A stretch of 64,000 nt of DNA from Helichrysum umbraculigerum (lineage: Eukaryota > Streptophyta > Magnoliopsida > Asterales > Asteraceae): contig CATIUR010000002.1 in assembly GCA_949592205.1 (NCBI GenBank), positions 5,556,501 through 5,620,500 of the forward strand, written 5' to 3'. Positions 22,093 to 34,130 of this stretch are shown here, piece after piece. Below the pieces are notes generated by a model. It was given only the letters and a program-made list of their open reading frames with translations, had not been told where the DNA came from and made no database searches. The first letter of the stretch is position 1. The number at the start of each line of letters is the position of its first letter. Both the position numbers and the translations under genes were made by a program.

Positions 22093-22623
22093 TTATCTGA
22101 TCTAATGAACATGATATATATGTTTTCATGCTAGCTTAGTTATACACTCAAATAGTGACAAAAAATAACTAATCTTAGTTTAACTTTATATGTTTTCGAA
22201 CTTAAAACAAGATCATACAATCGTATGATTGTATACATTCAACTACTACATAATTAATATATATAGCATCCAGTTATATCGGCAACACCTGAGTAAGAAA
22301 ACTAGAAAGGATATAACATAAAGTACTTTCTCTATACCGTATTTTAATTTAAATTCAAATAATTAAGTTTCAATTAATTAACAAAATTATTTCGTAAAAA
22401 GGAGATTGTCCGTAAACATCTCTATGCACATGCAACAAACTTCTTATCATATCCATATCTATTTTCAATATATAATATATTTAACAGATTTTTTATTTTA
22501 TAAATGTTTGAAATAGAAGTACAAAACAACGATAGTACTAGATTTATGGTCCAATTTAAGTTATTGGATTTTAAAATATATCTACGTTATTTTTTATACA
22601 TATTTATATTTATATATATATAT

Positions 22624-23183
22624 AGTGGCATGATCCAGAGGGAAGTCCATTTTTTGAGGGAAGGGGGAAGTGTTAGTACGCATCAGGAAGCATATTACCT
22701 TCACCTATACTAATCTCGAAAAAATCAAACTGAAATTTAGTAAATGTTAATCAGAATCGATGTTATAAATGTTAAGCTTCCTTGATAAATTTTTTCTTCA
22801 AGTTATAGTATCGATTTATGAATATTTGATTGAAATCCGTTAAGATGCATCGCGGTGCGTATTAGTTAATCTGCATTGTGATGTATCTTTACAATAAAAA
22901 CATTTTTCAAATAATGTGAAGTTTTATGATGCATCGCGATGCATCTTAGTTAATATGCATCACACTGCATCTTAACAATTAATTAAATAAATATTCATCA
23001 ATTAATATTATGACTCAAAAATGAAATTCATTCGTTAAAATATTCTTTATAGCATCGATTTTGATTACTATTTACCGATAAAAATAATTTTTTGTTGACG
23101 TTTTGATTGATAATTATAATATGCTTCCTGATGCGTACTAACGCTTCCCCCTTCCCCCCAAAAAGATACTTCCCTCTTGATCA

Positions 23184-23190
<7 letters not shown>
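22624..23190. mobile_element. Foldback element (567 bp) embedded in (TA)n
   Basis: Terminal inverted repeats of about 70 bp: left TAGTGGCATGATCCAGAGGG ... AGTACGCATCAGGAAGCAT, right the inverse ATGCTTCCTGATGCGTACT ... CTCTTGATCACTACCCTA. The interior carries GATGCATCGCGATGCATC-type palindromic words. TA runs flank both sides (22608-22623 and 23190-23250), consistent with insertion into, or duplication of, TA. Confidence 0.8.

Positions 23191-23250
<60 letters not shown>
23190..23250. repeat. (TA)n microsatellite, about 61 bp
   Basis: Longest TA tract in the window, abutting the right end of the foldback element. Confidence 0.95.
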
Positions 23251-23253
<3 letters not shown>

Positions 23254-23799
23254 AACGTGATCTATTATGTCTTTTGACCTCCGATTAATAAATTTAGTTT
23301 ACATCCATAACTCTCTCAAACTATAACCACAAGCCCACTATGAAAATATGGAGAATTAATCACGACTTAAATATTCATACTATTAAAAATACTTTTAGCA
23401 GTTAAAATTTTGAGATGTAACTGTGGGTTAATGCTTACAACAAATTTTCATTTTAATTTATGTTTTGCTATTAACAATTGAGTTTTTTCTACGGGTTTAC
23501 GAGAACCTATATTTTTTGTGCGATGCATATAGATACGAAGGTCTAACTAAGGTCCATCTTGGTGTACATGATGCACTGTAAATGATACATCCATTCTAAA
23601 CAAATACTGAATGACTATTGTACAAAGATTTTAAAATTTACCAATGTGTCTATAATTAGGATAAAGATATATGATATCAAATTGTTTTGACGTTTTTTTA
23701 CATGAAGATCTTCGTACGTCTCATATATTTGATTAAGTTCATGAATTTGTTGATATTATACTCGATTAATTGGGCAAAATCAGTATCATTGTATGTCAA

Positions 23800-24233
23800 T
23801 AGGGGTGTTCAAAAGTATCTGTATCCAAATTCGTAATCAGAATATTCGATCCGAAAATATCCGAAATTTCGGATATCCAATTTTCGTATTCGGATAGTAT
23901 ATTTCAAAATTTTCGGATATTTCGGATATCCGATATCCGAAATTTTCAAAACTATTTTGATTTTTTCCCATTCTAATAGGTAACTTTACCGTCGTAGTAT
24001 ACAAATTATTTGCAAAAACAACAAGAAATGACTAAAATACTTTCTAAATGGAAGAATTGTAGAGTATATTGGTTAATTGTATGTAGTTTGCAACCGAATC
24101 TATAGCGAATCTCAATTTAAAAGCTTAAAAGTAATAAATTTCGGATATCCGAATTTCAAATATCTAAAATTTCGGATTCGGATAGTAAAATCAGATATCT
24201 GAAATTTCAGATATCCAACTTTGAACACCCCTA
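23800..24233. mobile_element. hAT-type MITE (434 bp), 8-bp TSD TATGTCAA
   Basis: TAGGGGTGTTCAAA... at 23800 and ...TTTGAACACCCCTA at 24233 are inverted ends. TATGTCAA at 23792-23799 and 24234-24241 is a perfect 8-bp duplication, diagnostic of hAT. The interior is built from CGGATATCCG/GAAATTTC self-complementary words near both ends. Confidence 0.9.
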
Positions 24234-24384
24234 TATGTCAATATATCAAACACATATACTGTCATTGAAAGTATAGTATTCACCAAGAATAAGTGAATTT
24301 TATCAAAATATACATTTCTTGAATTGTATATTCAATGTCTACTACTTCATATTATGATAAAATTTGTTGTAACATTTTAGTGAT

Positions 24385-24417
24385 GTAGCCCGCGATTTTC
24401 GCGGGTTTTGATCTAGT
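24385..24417 (+). mobile_element. Helitron 3' terminus
   Basis: A perfect hairpin CCCGCGATTTTCGCGGG (24389-24405) is followed after 7 nt by CTAG (24413-24416) and a T, matching the Helitron 3' end (GC-rich hairpin, short spacer, CTRR, host T). The 5' TC end lies somewhere to the left and was not located. Confidence 0.6.
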
Positions 24418-24853
24418 TAAAATTAAAAATACCCAACAAAGTATTGTTAAAGCCTATTTAGATCATACTACTGCAAGGACATAACATCACTTGAGAGATC
24501 AAAATATCATGTACGCTGTCTTCATAATGCATGAAATTAATATCTTCGGTCACTTCAATGTTCCTTTGATATAAATCACTAAAACTTGAAGAACTGTGCA
24601 TTTGTGATGATTCCACGAGCTTATGACGTTTTAGACCATTCAAAACCTTTTGCAATTATTCAAATTCGTATCCAATTGTATCTCTACTTTATATTTCCTG
24701 TATATTTTTCTTTTATGAGTATTTGAAAGAGATTCATCATAGATGCCCGGCCCATTTCTGGCCCACACGTGCACTACCCATACTCATTAGCCCAACCAAA
24801 AGGAACTTGGCCATCATCTTTCCTACCCAACTTTTGAACCATAATGGATAATT

Positions 24854-25181
24854 TAGGGATGAGCAAAAAAACCGAAATACCAAAACCGAACCGGTACCGA
24901 ACCGGACCGGTACCAAACCGGTACCGACCGTTACAAATGGTACGGTATTCGGTTTTTGATTTGGGGCTAAGAAAAAACCGGTACCAACCGGTCGGTACCG
25001 GTTCGGTACCATGCACACCAAAATACCTAAACCGAACCGGAACCGCACCGGACCGGTACCGAACCGGTACCAACCGATACAAATGGTACGGTATTCGGTT
25101 TTTGATTTGGGGCAAAAAAAAAAACCGGTACCAACCGGTCGGTACCGGTTCGGTACCGGTATGGTACCAAGCTCACCCCTA
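24854..25181. mobile_element. hAT-type MITE (328 bp), 8-bp TSD GGATAATT
   Basis: TAGGGATGAGC... and ...GCTCACCCCTA are inverted ends. GGATAATT at 24846-24853 and 25182-25189 is a perfect 8-bp duplication. The interior is made of repeated ACCGGTACCG/CCGAACCGG words around two copies of GATTTGGGGC, in inverted and direct arrangement. The GC-rich repeats open short frames on both strands that are not genes. Confidence 0.9.
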
Positions 25182-25189
25182 GGATAATT

Positions 25190-26160
25190 AAAAGTTAGGG
25201 TCGAAAATTTCCTACCACCACCGAAAACTCGACACGAAACCGACTAGAAAAAAATCATGTTTGGGTGAGAGTTTTTGACCCACAAACTCTAAAGAGAACT
25301 GGTGTTAAAAAAAAGTGATATTAACCTACATTTGAGGTTCTATTTACATTTTAACTAAAAAGTAGATAATATTTAAAAAGTGAAATACTACGTATCACTT
25401 ATTCAAAAAAAAATTTGTTTTAACATTAAAGAAGAGAAGCAATTTAAATAATAATTAATAATGTTGAAAGTGAGAAAGAGAAGGTTGAGATATATTATTA
25501 TTCCTATACATTGACGGAGCTCAGTAAACTGCCAATGTCTGCCAATGTTGACCGGCCCATCTGAACCGTCCAAAGTCCTTGCAAGTAATTTGACTTTTGA
25601 TCTTGTCCATCTAAAGTCGTCCTGGAAGCAGAGAGGCAGTTACCCTAATTTTCAGTTTACCAAACCTTAACCATTCCACTCCTTTATCGCAATTCATCCA
25701 TTTCATTGTAGATTATAACGGCAAAATCAATTCAACTCACGTTATATATACAATTATTTTATATATGTTCTTTACTCCGATTTCATATTTTGCACCTCAT
25801 GAACAGACATCTGTGTTGATTTCAATATTCATCCGGTCACTAATTGAATTGGAAGGATTCGACAGTCATCTGTAAGTTTTGAGGAAGAATGTCAAATTCT
25901 TTTGTACTCTTACTTATAAAACCGCTGAATTAGACTTTGATTTTGTTATACGTATATATATTCCTCCATTAAGTCCACGCATGATTTTTTCAAAAATTAT
26001 ATTCTATCCGGTTCATTCCATTTTAAAATTCCATGTTTTCTCATGCCTCCCTATGTTACTTATAAGAATTATATCTTGAAATTGTGTATGACTTGCTTAT
26101 AAGTTTCTCAATTTGGTTCCCTATGACCCGTGGTTTTATCCTCCCTTTATATATATCTTA
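25190..26160. other. Spacer, no gene seen
   Basis: AT-rich DNA with no coding or repeat signal that I can support. Confidence 0.4.
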
Positions 26161-26190
26161 CTAGATTATAACCCGCAAAATTTGCAGACT
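26161..26190 (-). mobile_element. Possible Helitron 3' terminus, minus strand
   Basis: Minus strand: TCTGCAAATTTTGCGGG (imperfect hairpin), TTATAAT, CTAG then T. Opposite in orientation to the terminus at 24417, so it belongs to a different element extending to higher coordinates. Confidence 0.45.
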
Positions 26191-26356
26191 ATTTCATAAT
26201 TTTGATACAGGAGTGTTTAAAGACGACAGTTATACGAAGAAATACTACTAATATAATATAAGTTAAAAATGACATGATTGTAATTTCTTAAAACATCCAA
26301 GCGAAATTTTTAAAAATATGATGTTACAATTGTTGATTACTCAACTGATGGCGTTA

Positions 26357-26724
26357 GACCATCCACAATCCAAATGTTCATTAAACTCACACATCACTGC
26401 CACGTAGAATTTGTTACTTTTCTTTCCAATGCATTAAACTTCAAATGTTTTCATTGAACTTTCACATCAGTCAGTGAAGTTTCCATTATATAATTAAAAA
26501 ATTAGATTCAAGTGATATATACAAAAGTTAACTCATGAAAGCATTTAAAATTATAAAAGATAAAGTGAGCTAGCCCACCACTAGCGATTTAACATGAGTA
26601 TGTATAGATCTAAATGGTTCTTTGTGCGTGTGTGGATGTGGAGACCTCACAGTGGTATTAAGTGCTGCCAGGTCAACATGTAAGTTCTATTGAATGGTGC
26701 CACCATGGCCCATTGTGGATGCTC
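26357..26724. mobile_element. Tourist-like (PIF/Harbinger) MITE, 368 bp, TTA TSD
   Basis: GACCATCCACAATCC at the left end and CATTGTGGATGCTC at the right end are inverted. TTA flanks both sides (26354-26356, 26725-26727), the target preference of PIF/Harbinger. Non-coding. Its ends do not obviously match the transposase copy at 616. Confidence 0.85.
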
Positions 26725-29700
26725 TTAGGAATTTAACATCTTCATGATGAAATATGTAAATATTAAGGACAACATCATCTACAGGGTTTGTACGGTTTAA
26801 CATCATGGTTAATTGATATTAACAGCCGTCGGGTTCAGTAATTTGGTAGTTCGGTTAACGGTAATTTTAACAAATCGGTTAATCCTAATGGTTAAAATAA
26901 TTAATCGTTAAATATTTAGGCCATAACTTTAGCCCAACGGTTAATACTTTAGGGTCCATGATTGGTACCACATTTGAACTGACTCTAAAATCCGTTATAA
27001 TAGTTGTATGATTTAGTTTACAACTGTATCCAATATTAGATTCGATATACCGTTTGTCAATAAATAAATAAATAAGATCAGCAAGTTACTTTCCAAGTTT
27101 AATAAATCATCTCTAACCATCATGACAATTTTCATAATTTTTTTGTGAATTGATATTTTATACTAAGGTATGCACTTAAATAAATATAAGTATATTATGA
27201 TTCAATTACCTATTATCAAAAGGACATGGATCTCAAGACAATGCAACATGTGATTATCATATATAAAATTCTACACAGATAGGCAAGCTATATTATATTC
27301 GTCAACATTTTAAACGCCATAAAGCAAGGATGATAAAGTTTTTTTAGCAAAACACACAAATACTTCAAACAAAGCCAGAAGCATTAAGAAAATGAGCTTT
27401 TTAACAACAGAGACACTGTGAAAGTGACCACAACTAAGAGTAAGGTCAACAGAATTAAAAGCATCAAGCACAATAAAATGATTAGGCGCGCATTTATAAA
27501 TAACATTTGGAGGAATGAATAATGGTTTACGATAGGATAAAAACTGAATGAAGCCATTGCGGTACAAAGATTGGTCCATGTCATCCTCTTTCATTAATTA
27601 AAGTTGCATGCTCGCGTACACATTCAAATGCTAACAATTATTAGGATCATTAGTCTTGGGATAAGTCTCGTGGACATGCAAGCCAAAGGGTACATAATGC
27701 ATGAAGCCTAACAAAGTGGGTACCTAATGCATGAAGCCTAACAAAGTGGTCGTTTATTGCAAGCATTGCAAGTGCAGATTGTCATGTAGTATTCTCATGG
27801 ATTTCTCGTAAGGTCAGCCTACTACCAGATACCAAATCTATCTAGCATGGGACTAAACCTGGTCTGTTACCTGTCATGGATCACACTTCCAGCCGGCCCG
27901 TAATTCATTACTGCAGTTAGCCCTAAGAATTTGAGACTTTACCAAAACAAAATATTAGATACAAAATGTAACCCAAAGTAACGTTCATGAGTAAACAGGG
28001 AGATATTGCCACATGCATGCCCCAGTTACTACATTAAATTACCTCTATATTTGTCTCAATAATACTCCAAATAATTTAAGGGTTGCTACTATATGCTACA
28101 CAAAGTAATAAATGTACCTCACAAGAGGTGTTTCGTCCTCTTGCTTATCAAAAGGCTTTCCTCTCAAAGCTATATTAATTGCAGAACAAACAAGTTTCCT
28201 CTTGGATTTAGCCACGATCGAGTACAGGTCAAAGTTCACCAAAAATTGAAACGTGTCAAATTGGGTTAAACGGGTTGAAAGTTTCATGAAGTGTACATTT
28301 AATCTACAGAACCTCTTACATCATTTTATTCAAGAAACTTAACATTGTAGTTTTTAATACCGATTTAACATGATAATAGTCTATAGAGAATAATCAGCCA
28401 CCTCACGAGTCAGACTCATTAGTGTAGTTTTATAATATAAGATCAAAATTTCCTTTTGTTAGTGTTTGTAGCCCAAAAGTGCATATTTATAGTGCACAGT
28501 TTTGTAACTCCAAAATGCACAATTAACTGAATACCTTCCAGCATGTAGTTTCCACTGTTTCTTTTGACATCAAATCCCTCTTTTGCTTTTGCCACTTAAA
28601 CCCATTGAAAGAGCATAGACTTTTCCTGTCATGATCATGAAATAGGAAATGGAGTATATACAATCAATGTTCTAAATTCCACATGTCCACCTAGAGAATT
28701 CATTTGAACTACAGTAAGAAACATACAATAACATAGTTTGTACCTAGCAGTGTAGTACACTCATTTACTGCTACCCTAGAGTTCCCATACACAACCCTAT
28801 ATATAAGAAATTTTATACCTTGGTGCTTTCGGAGCAACATTCAAGAAATAACTAAAAACAGATACATAAATTAAGAATTTTTTCCTTGAAATTGCAGGTA
28901 TCAAACATTTATAATAAAATCAAGCATGCTAAAACAGGTTTGACATGTCATTACTAAATATAAATAATTCATCAACATCAAATCAAGTTCCACCAAAAGG
29001 CTCAATGTGGTAGCTTATTGAACCATAACATAATGGCATACGAAATTTATATATTAATTTTTTTACCCAGATTTAAATGGAATGTAGAAGTAAAGTTGAA
29101 CTTTGGAGTATTCGCCATTCATATTTGAATTACATTTCCCAGAAGACAAGTAGAAGTTGTGAAACAAATGCTTAAATTAGAAAGCATAAAATTAATTGAA
29201 TATAAAACAACTTAAACCACCAACCTATAGTGTGCCTAATAATAGAGATACAAAAAAATATAGTTTTCACCACAAAGTCCAACTGATTACTTAGGTCACC
29301 TAATGTATTGTTTGAATACTTTTTAAACTCGGTAATCGGTTCATATAGTATAGTTTTTGTAACAGCGTAATATTACCGCATTGAAAGTTCTTCACATATA
29401 ACACTTTTACCTAAATCCATATGGTAACTAAACACACACCCAAAGCACCAACAATTAAACCTAACAGGAAAAAGAGAAAAAACACGAAAATGGATCTTCA
29501 GCCACAATATATAACACAGCCAAGACCCAACACACTAACTTAAACCTAACAGATGAAACATGAATACCTTTAAGTGAACATATATAACCACTTTGATGAT
29601 TGTATGCAGTAAAAAATGATCTTCCTCATGTGCTTGAAGAGGTTGAGCATGAATAGGCAATCCAATAAATGAAGCCCGAAAGTTTCATAAGTTGTATATC

Positions 29701-30536
29701 AATTTACGATCTGATTGATTACATTGCATTGCAGGGGACAAATTGCTAATTGTATAAGTGCAAGTAATATAAGATGCAAAAACATTATGCCATAGTGTAA
29801 TAGAGTAATGAAGCTAACTCCTGCAACTATCAAGCACAAGCCAGCATATAAAAGTCCCTTTTGTTAATAAAGTGACATCTAAATGCATCAGAATGAACAC
29901 ATTGATTGTTATTAGCATTTAAGACAAAGAGACCTTTGAAAAGCAGATTTAAGACATTTAATACTTGGGGATAGCGTATACCAGCCAATATCTAGATGCT
30001 TCATCCATAAGTAGCATTCTCAACTCAGCCATGAACAATTTTGATTCGCAATTTAGGGAACTATTTATTGCATCAGTGGTCCTGCGTTATTAGATAAAGT
30101 AGACATATACAACCCACCAGTTTGATATATCGAGAGAAAATTTTGGGCCAACCATTTAGATCCATTAATTAAGCCATCTTGAAAAACACACTAAAGTCCT
30201 AGAAAGATATGGAAATCAAGCAACACAATCAAAGCTAAAAGAAAAAACAGTTTCCAACGTTTGTACTTACAGTATGTGCAAGCCCAGGCGCAAACAATCT
30301 CCTTGACCCATATTTTATTTAAGAACTCTTAATTGAAATCATTGAGACTGTTAAATCGAAAACCTAAGATTAGTTAGATACACAACCAAAAACACTATCA
30401 TAAGAGCTGAAATTAAAAATACCTCACGGAAAACAGTTCCTTTTACTAACAATTAACAACTTTAGCTAAGAGGAGAGATCGGAGTATATTACAGCTGATT
30501 GTTATAAATATAGTGATTTTAAGATCAGAAACTTAC
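26725..30536. other. Long AT-rich spacer with possible exon remnants
   Basis: No intact gene. One minus-strand piece at about 28115-28215 (RKLVCSAINIALRGKPFDKQ, flanked by AG and a GTACAT donor-like site) looks like an exon of an unidentified gene. A stretch at about 29640-29690 reads FIGLPIHAQPLQAHEED on the minus strand. Both are too short to name. Confidence 0.35.
27688..27747. repeat. 30-bp direct repeat, 2 copies
   Basis: TAATGCATGAAGCCTAACAA occurs twice with a 30-bp period and a GGGTAC start to each copy. Confidence 0.85.
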
Positions 30537-30880
30537 ATGTCGGGAAATTTTGAAATATACTTGATCACTATGATAGCTTCTTGAACAACAAAGTTGACTT
30601 TAATTTTGATCAGCTCTAGAAGAACACTAATACAACGCTCAACTGCTCTCTGTTATTTAATAAAACAACACCTAATACCACAAACAACTTTCCTGACAAA
30701 ATTTACATCTACCTCTGTAGCATATTCTTTGAACTCCAACAAAACCTAGTCAACATTTCTATCTGAATCAAGCTTTATCATCAAACTGAATTTTCATTAT
30801 TATTGTAATGAAAATAACACGGTCATATCCATACAGTGATCTTGTTGACAATGTCAGAGGTATGTTCTTCGATGTTGTGA
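30537..30880 (-). pseudogene. Beta-adaptin (AP-1/AP-2 large subunit) pseudogene fragment
   Basis: Minus strand reads VLLEFKEYATEVDVNFVRKV followed by RAVERCISVLLELIKIKVNF and VVQEAIIVIKYISKFPD, an unmistakable match to the trunk of plant beta-adaptin, a clathrin-adaptor subunit. In-frame stops replace a Gln/Glu codon (after SDRNVD and after FIK), and the 5' part (to about 30880) is frame-shifted. The segment is collinear without introns, suggesting a processed or single-exon fragment. No adaptin exons were found on either side. Confidence 0.8.
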
Positions 30881-32779
30881 ATTTCACTTTCTTATGTCTG
30901 ACAATAAGAGGAACCCATGTTAAAAGTAGTTTCTTTAGCCATCAAAATTGAAATTAATTCTTCTAACAAAGGCTGTAGAAGTAGTACAACATGAATAAAT
31001 ATAGTTTCTGATCTTTTATAGTAACTTAGTACGTAGAGGTGGCATTATAGTTACATGATGGGTGGGTTAAGTTGGAAAAGTAAGTAAGGGCCAGGTCACA
31101 TTGGCCCAGGATTACCTTTTGACTTTTTATAAAAAATTAAATGTAAAAGCGATATAGTAATAGATTTTACATGTTAGAATGACCCGAAGCAACCTATTAA
31201 TAGCTGTTGATTAAAAAAAGGTTTCAATGGAAATTGTCAAAATATATCTTGGTTAATTTCAATCAGTCATCCACCATAAAACAGAATGATGTCAGTTCAT
31301 ATTTTGAATCTGAATTAGGGGATTATGCCAGGAGCCCAGGACACATTCCTAGCTTTCTTTTGACTTTAAAGCTTTAACTTACATTCTCACACACATATGA
31401 TGCCCATGTGTGGTAACATATAAATACATTTATGAATGAAGAAATAATTGATAAGTTGAAGATTTTTAAAGTTAACAAACTAATTCTTCTGAAAGAGTTC
31501 AAGTTTGTGGACACAACCCGGTATATCCATATCATTCCAAACAGTACACCAGATTACGTGTTAGCTGACCCGCCCATTTTCCACTTCCAAACAATTAAAC
31601 AATTACATATTCAAGAATGTTATTAAAGTGTAAAACTTAAAAGGTAAGTTAAACCAACCTGATTGGTTTGTCTTGGTGAAGATATATAGGTGTAAGAGTG
31701 AGGCACAATGCTATAGCCCCTGATCCAGTGAAGATGACTATCTTCTAATTGCCATATGGCTTATAACCTAAATAAAACTTAAGCGTTTAAAAAAAATTAA
31801 AGTCTTCTAAAATATTTGGTATCCTCTTATACCAATGTTAGTCTGGTCGATAAGCGTACCGGACTCCATAGAAATATATCAGATGGACATACAGTCCTCT
31901 ATATTGCACTACAATTGTACTGTTTCCTTCATATCAGAACTGAATTTGTACCTTTTTTACAATCTAAACCACTTATACCGTTCTTGCTAGTTCCTTATCA
32001 GTCCCTCCTACTTCACTCTTGATATAAAATTTCTTCATGTGATATTTTTTAGAACTGCATAAGGACATATCCAGATAAACCAAGGCTAAACACTTATCTG
32101 AATATGACTGATGAAACTGGTAGACAAAAGCATATCAAAATATGTGTTCATACTTGACCACTGAGTATTTTAGATACTGTCTCAAAGTCAAGTCAAACAA
32201 ACCTGTATTTTACGCAGCCTGCTAATTTTGACAACACTACCAAACATACCAAGGGCTTTATCACAGTAAAAAAGAGCAATTAAAACAGCTATAACACAAA
32301 ATGTAGGCTTACAAAAGAAACACAGATATGGAGAGATCCAAATGAACAGATTCGTCACCACCCATATACAGTTCATGTCCTAGGTCAAGTGCACCACCTA
32401 AAAGGGGTTATTATAGAATTAAAAGTCTAGTGATGTAAAGAGATGCTTATAAATAATTGCACATTAGTTTTATTAAGCTACTACAAATAGAAAAAGTTCG
32501 TGTCAACTATTTAGTTAATGAGTTCAAATAAGTAGAAAAAGATTTAGAGGGTACTATGCATAATATTAGACTTGTAGCAAATGTCATCCATTTAGCTTGA
32601 CCCACTTATTCTTCATGAGACTAACATGGACAAGAGCTCTTTCTTTAGCACACTTCATCGGATCTGTCTTCAGATTCAGACTCGCCACTTGAATCATCAT
32701 TCTTTTTAGCCTCAGTACCACTACCTTCATTGGTTCTTCCTATAATAATACAATAAAGCTACTTAAAGAAGAGCAAACA
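30881..32779. other. Spacer with one acidic exon-like piece
   Basis: Mostly non-coding. At 32648-32742 the minus strand encodes an acidic serine-rich piece (GTEAKKNDDSSGESESEDRS), bounded by an acceptor-like AG and ending in a stop. It could be the last exon of a gene whose first exon lies in 33240-33440, but the family is not recognised. Confidence 0.35.
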
Positions 32780-34130
32780 TATCTGACTCACTTACTTCAT
32801 CATCTAACCTATAATCTGAACTAATACAAACAGGTTTTTGGCAGACCATTACTCAAAAGAAGGTTTAGGTTCCTGCACACAATAAATCGTTCATTGATCA
32901 TAACCTATATGTGTGACTTTTCTCATTAAAAGTAACAACACAAACTCTAATCAAATTGAAAGACGTAAGATATGCAAGACTTAAAGTCGACAAAATTCAG
33001 ACCACTGGTAATCATGGCACAATGGATCGTAACGACATGGTAATATAAACATCAAATCAGTTCGTGTTCTGTAACGAATACGATTGGCTTTCATCACTGA
33101 TCGCCCCTATTATAGCGAATGCGTTTGATTTTCTGATTTGATACATACAACAGTAATTAAACTCAAAAACTCTAAATAATCATTCAGCCCTAATTTATTG
33201 TAAACACACATCTCAACACACTATAGTAATAATACGGAAGCAAAGCTTACCACATCAAGTTCGGAATTGCAATTAGGGGCGATTGCTAGCCAGGCTCCTG
33301 CGTATGGTGCTCAATGAACGATTTAGCCCTTGCGATACAAATTGATCATCTTCTTCATGTCGTCGCCACTGAATCACTGCATTTTTCGTTCCAAACACAT
33401 TGGCTCTCCTTCCTGGACGATGTATTGGATTCTAGGGTGTGAGGAATAAAAGGTATATGGCGTTTGTTTTGCTAGGAGGAGGAGCAATATTTTTAGCCCT
33501 AAAAATTAAAAGCGCAGTAATATACCAGGGGTAGTTAAGTCATTATCACTAACCATAGTGCTTAAGATTAATTAATCACATAATTTAGAGGGATCAATGG
33601 TTGAGGTTTAAAGGGCTAATCTAATTAAGGGGGGTGATTAAGACATGAGAAGCTAATTTGTAGGTGATTAGTTAATATTGATCTTCCTTTAATAGATAAG
33701 AAAGATTAGGTTTTTTTTAACTTGTGATGCTACCTTTTTCTTTTACCCTTTTGATATAAAGTTTGTTAGTTGGAGTTTAGATCATAAAGTTGCTCTTTTC
33801 ACCCAATATACCGAGTTATGAGTAATCGTTTTAGTTTCCTCCATTTTAAGTTACTGATTTTTTTTTTGTTAATTATGACTAGATTTTTTCCATAATCTGT
33901 TAGTAATTTAAAATAGTTTTTGATGTGGGGTATCTGCTGGTTGTTGTTGTTGTAGTAACATCTCAAGCATTAATTCATTTTGCTTCATGTAGCAAATATG
34001 ATATTTGGTCAGGGAAATATTTAATATGCCCTTGGTTTTAGGGTTCAAAACAGGGTGCTAATTGCATTGCCACTTAATATCCCCAAGTAAGCTTCTTGTA
34101 CTCTCTTCGATCTATTATATTAATATATAT

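Noticed and set aside
20929..22713. Frames rich in Tyr-Ile repeats
   Set aside because: Translations of (TA)n microsatellites.
24737..25182. Overlapping open frames of 100+ codons on both strands
   Set aside because: They are created by the ACCGGTACCG-type repeats of the hAT MITE and are mirror images of one another; no protein character beyond the repeat.
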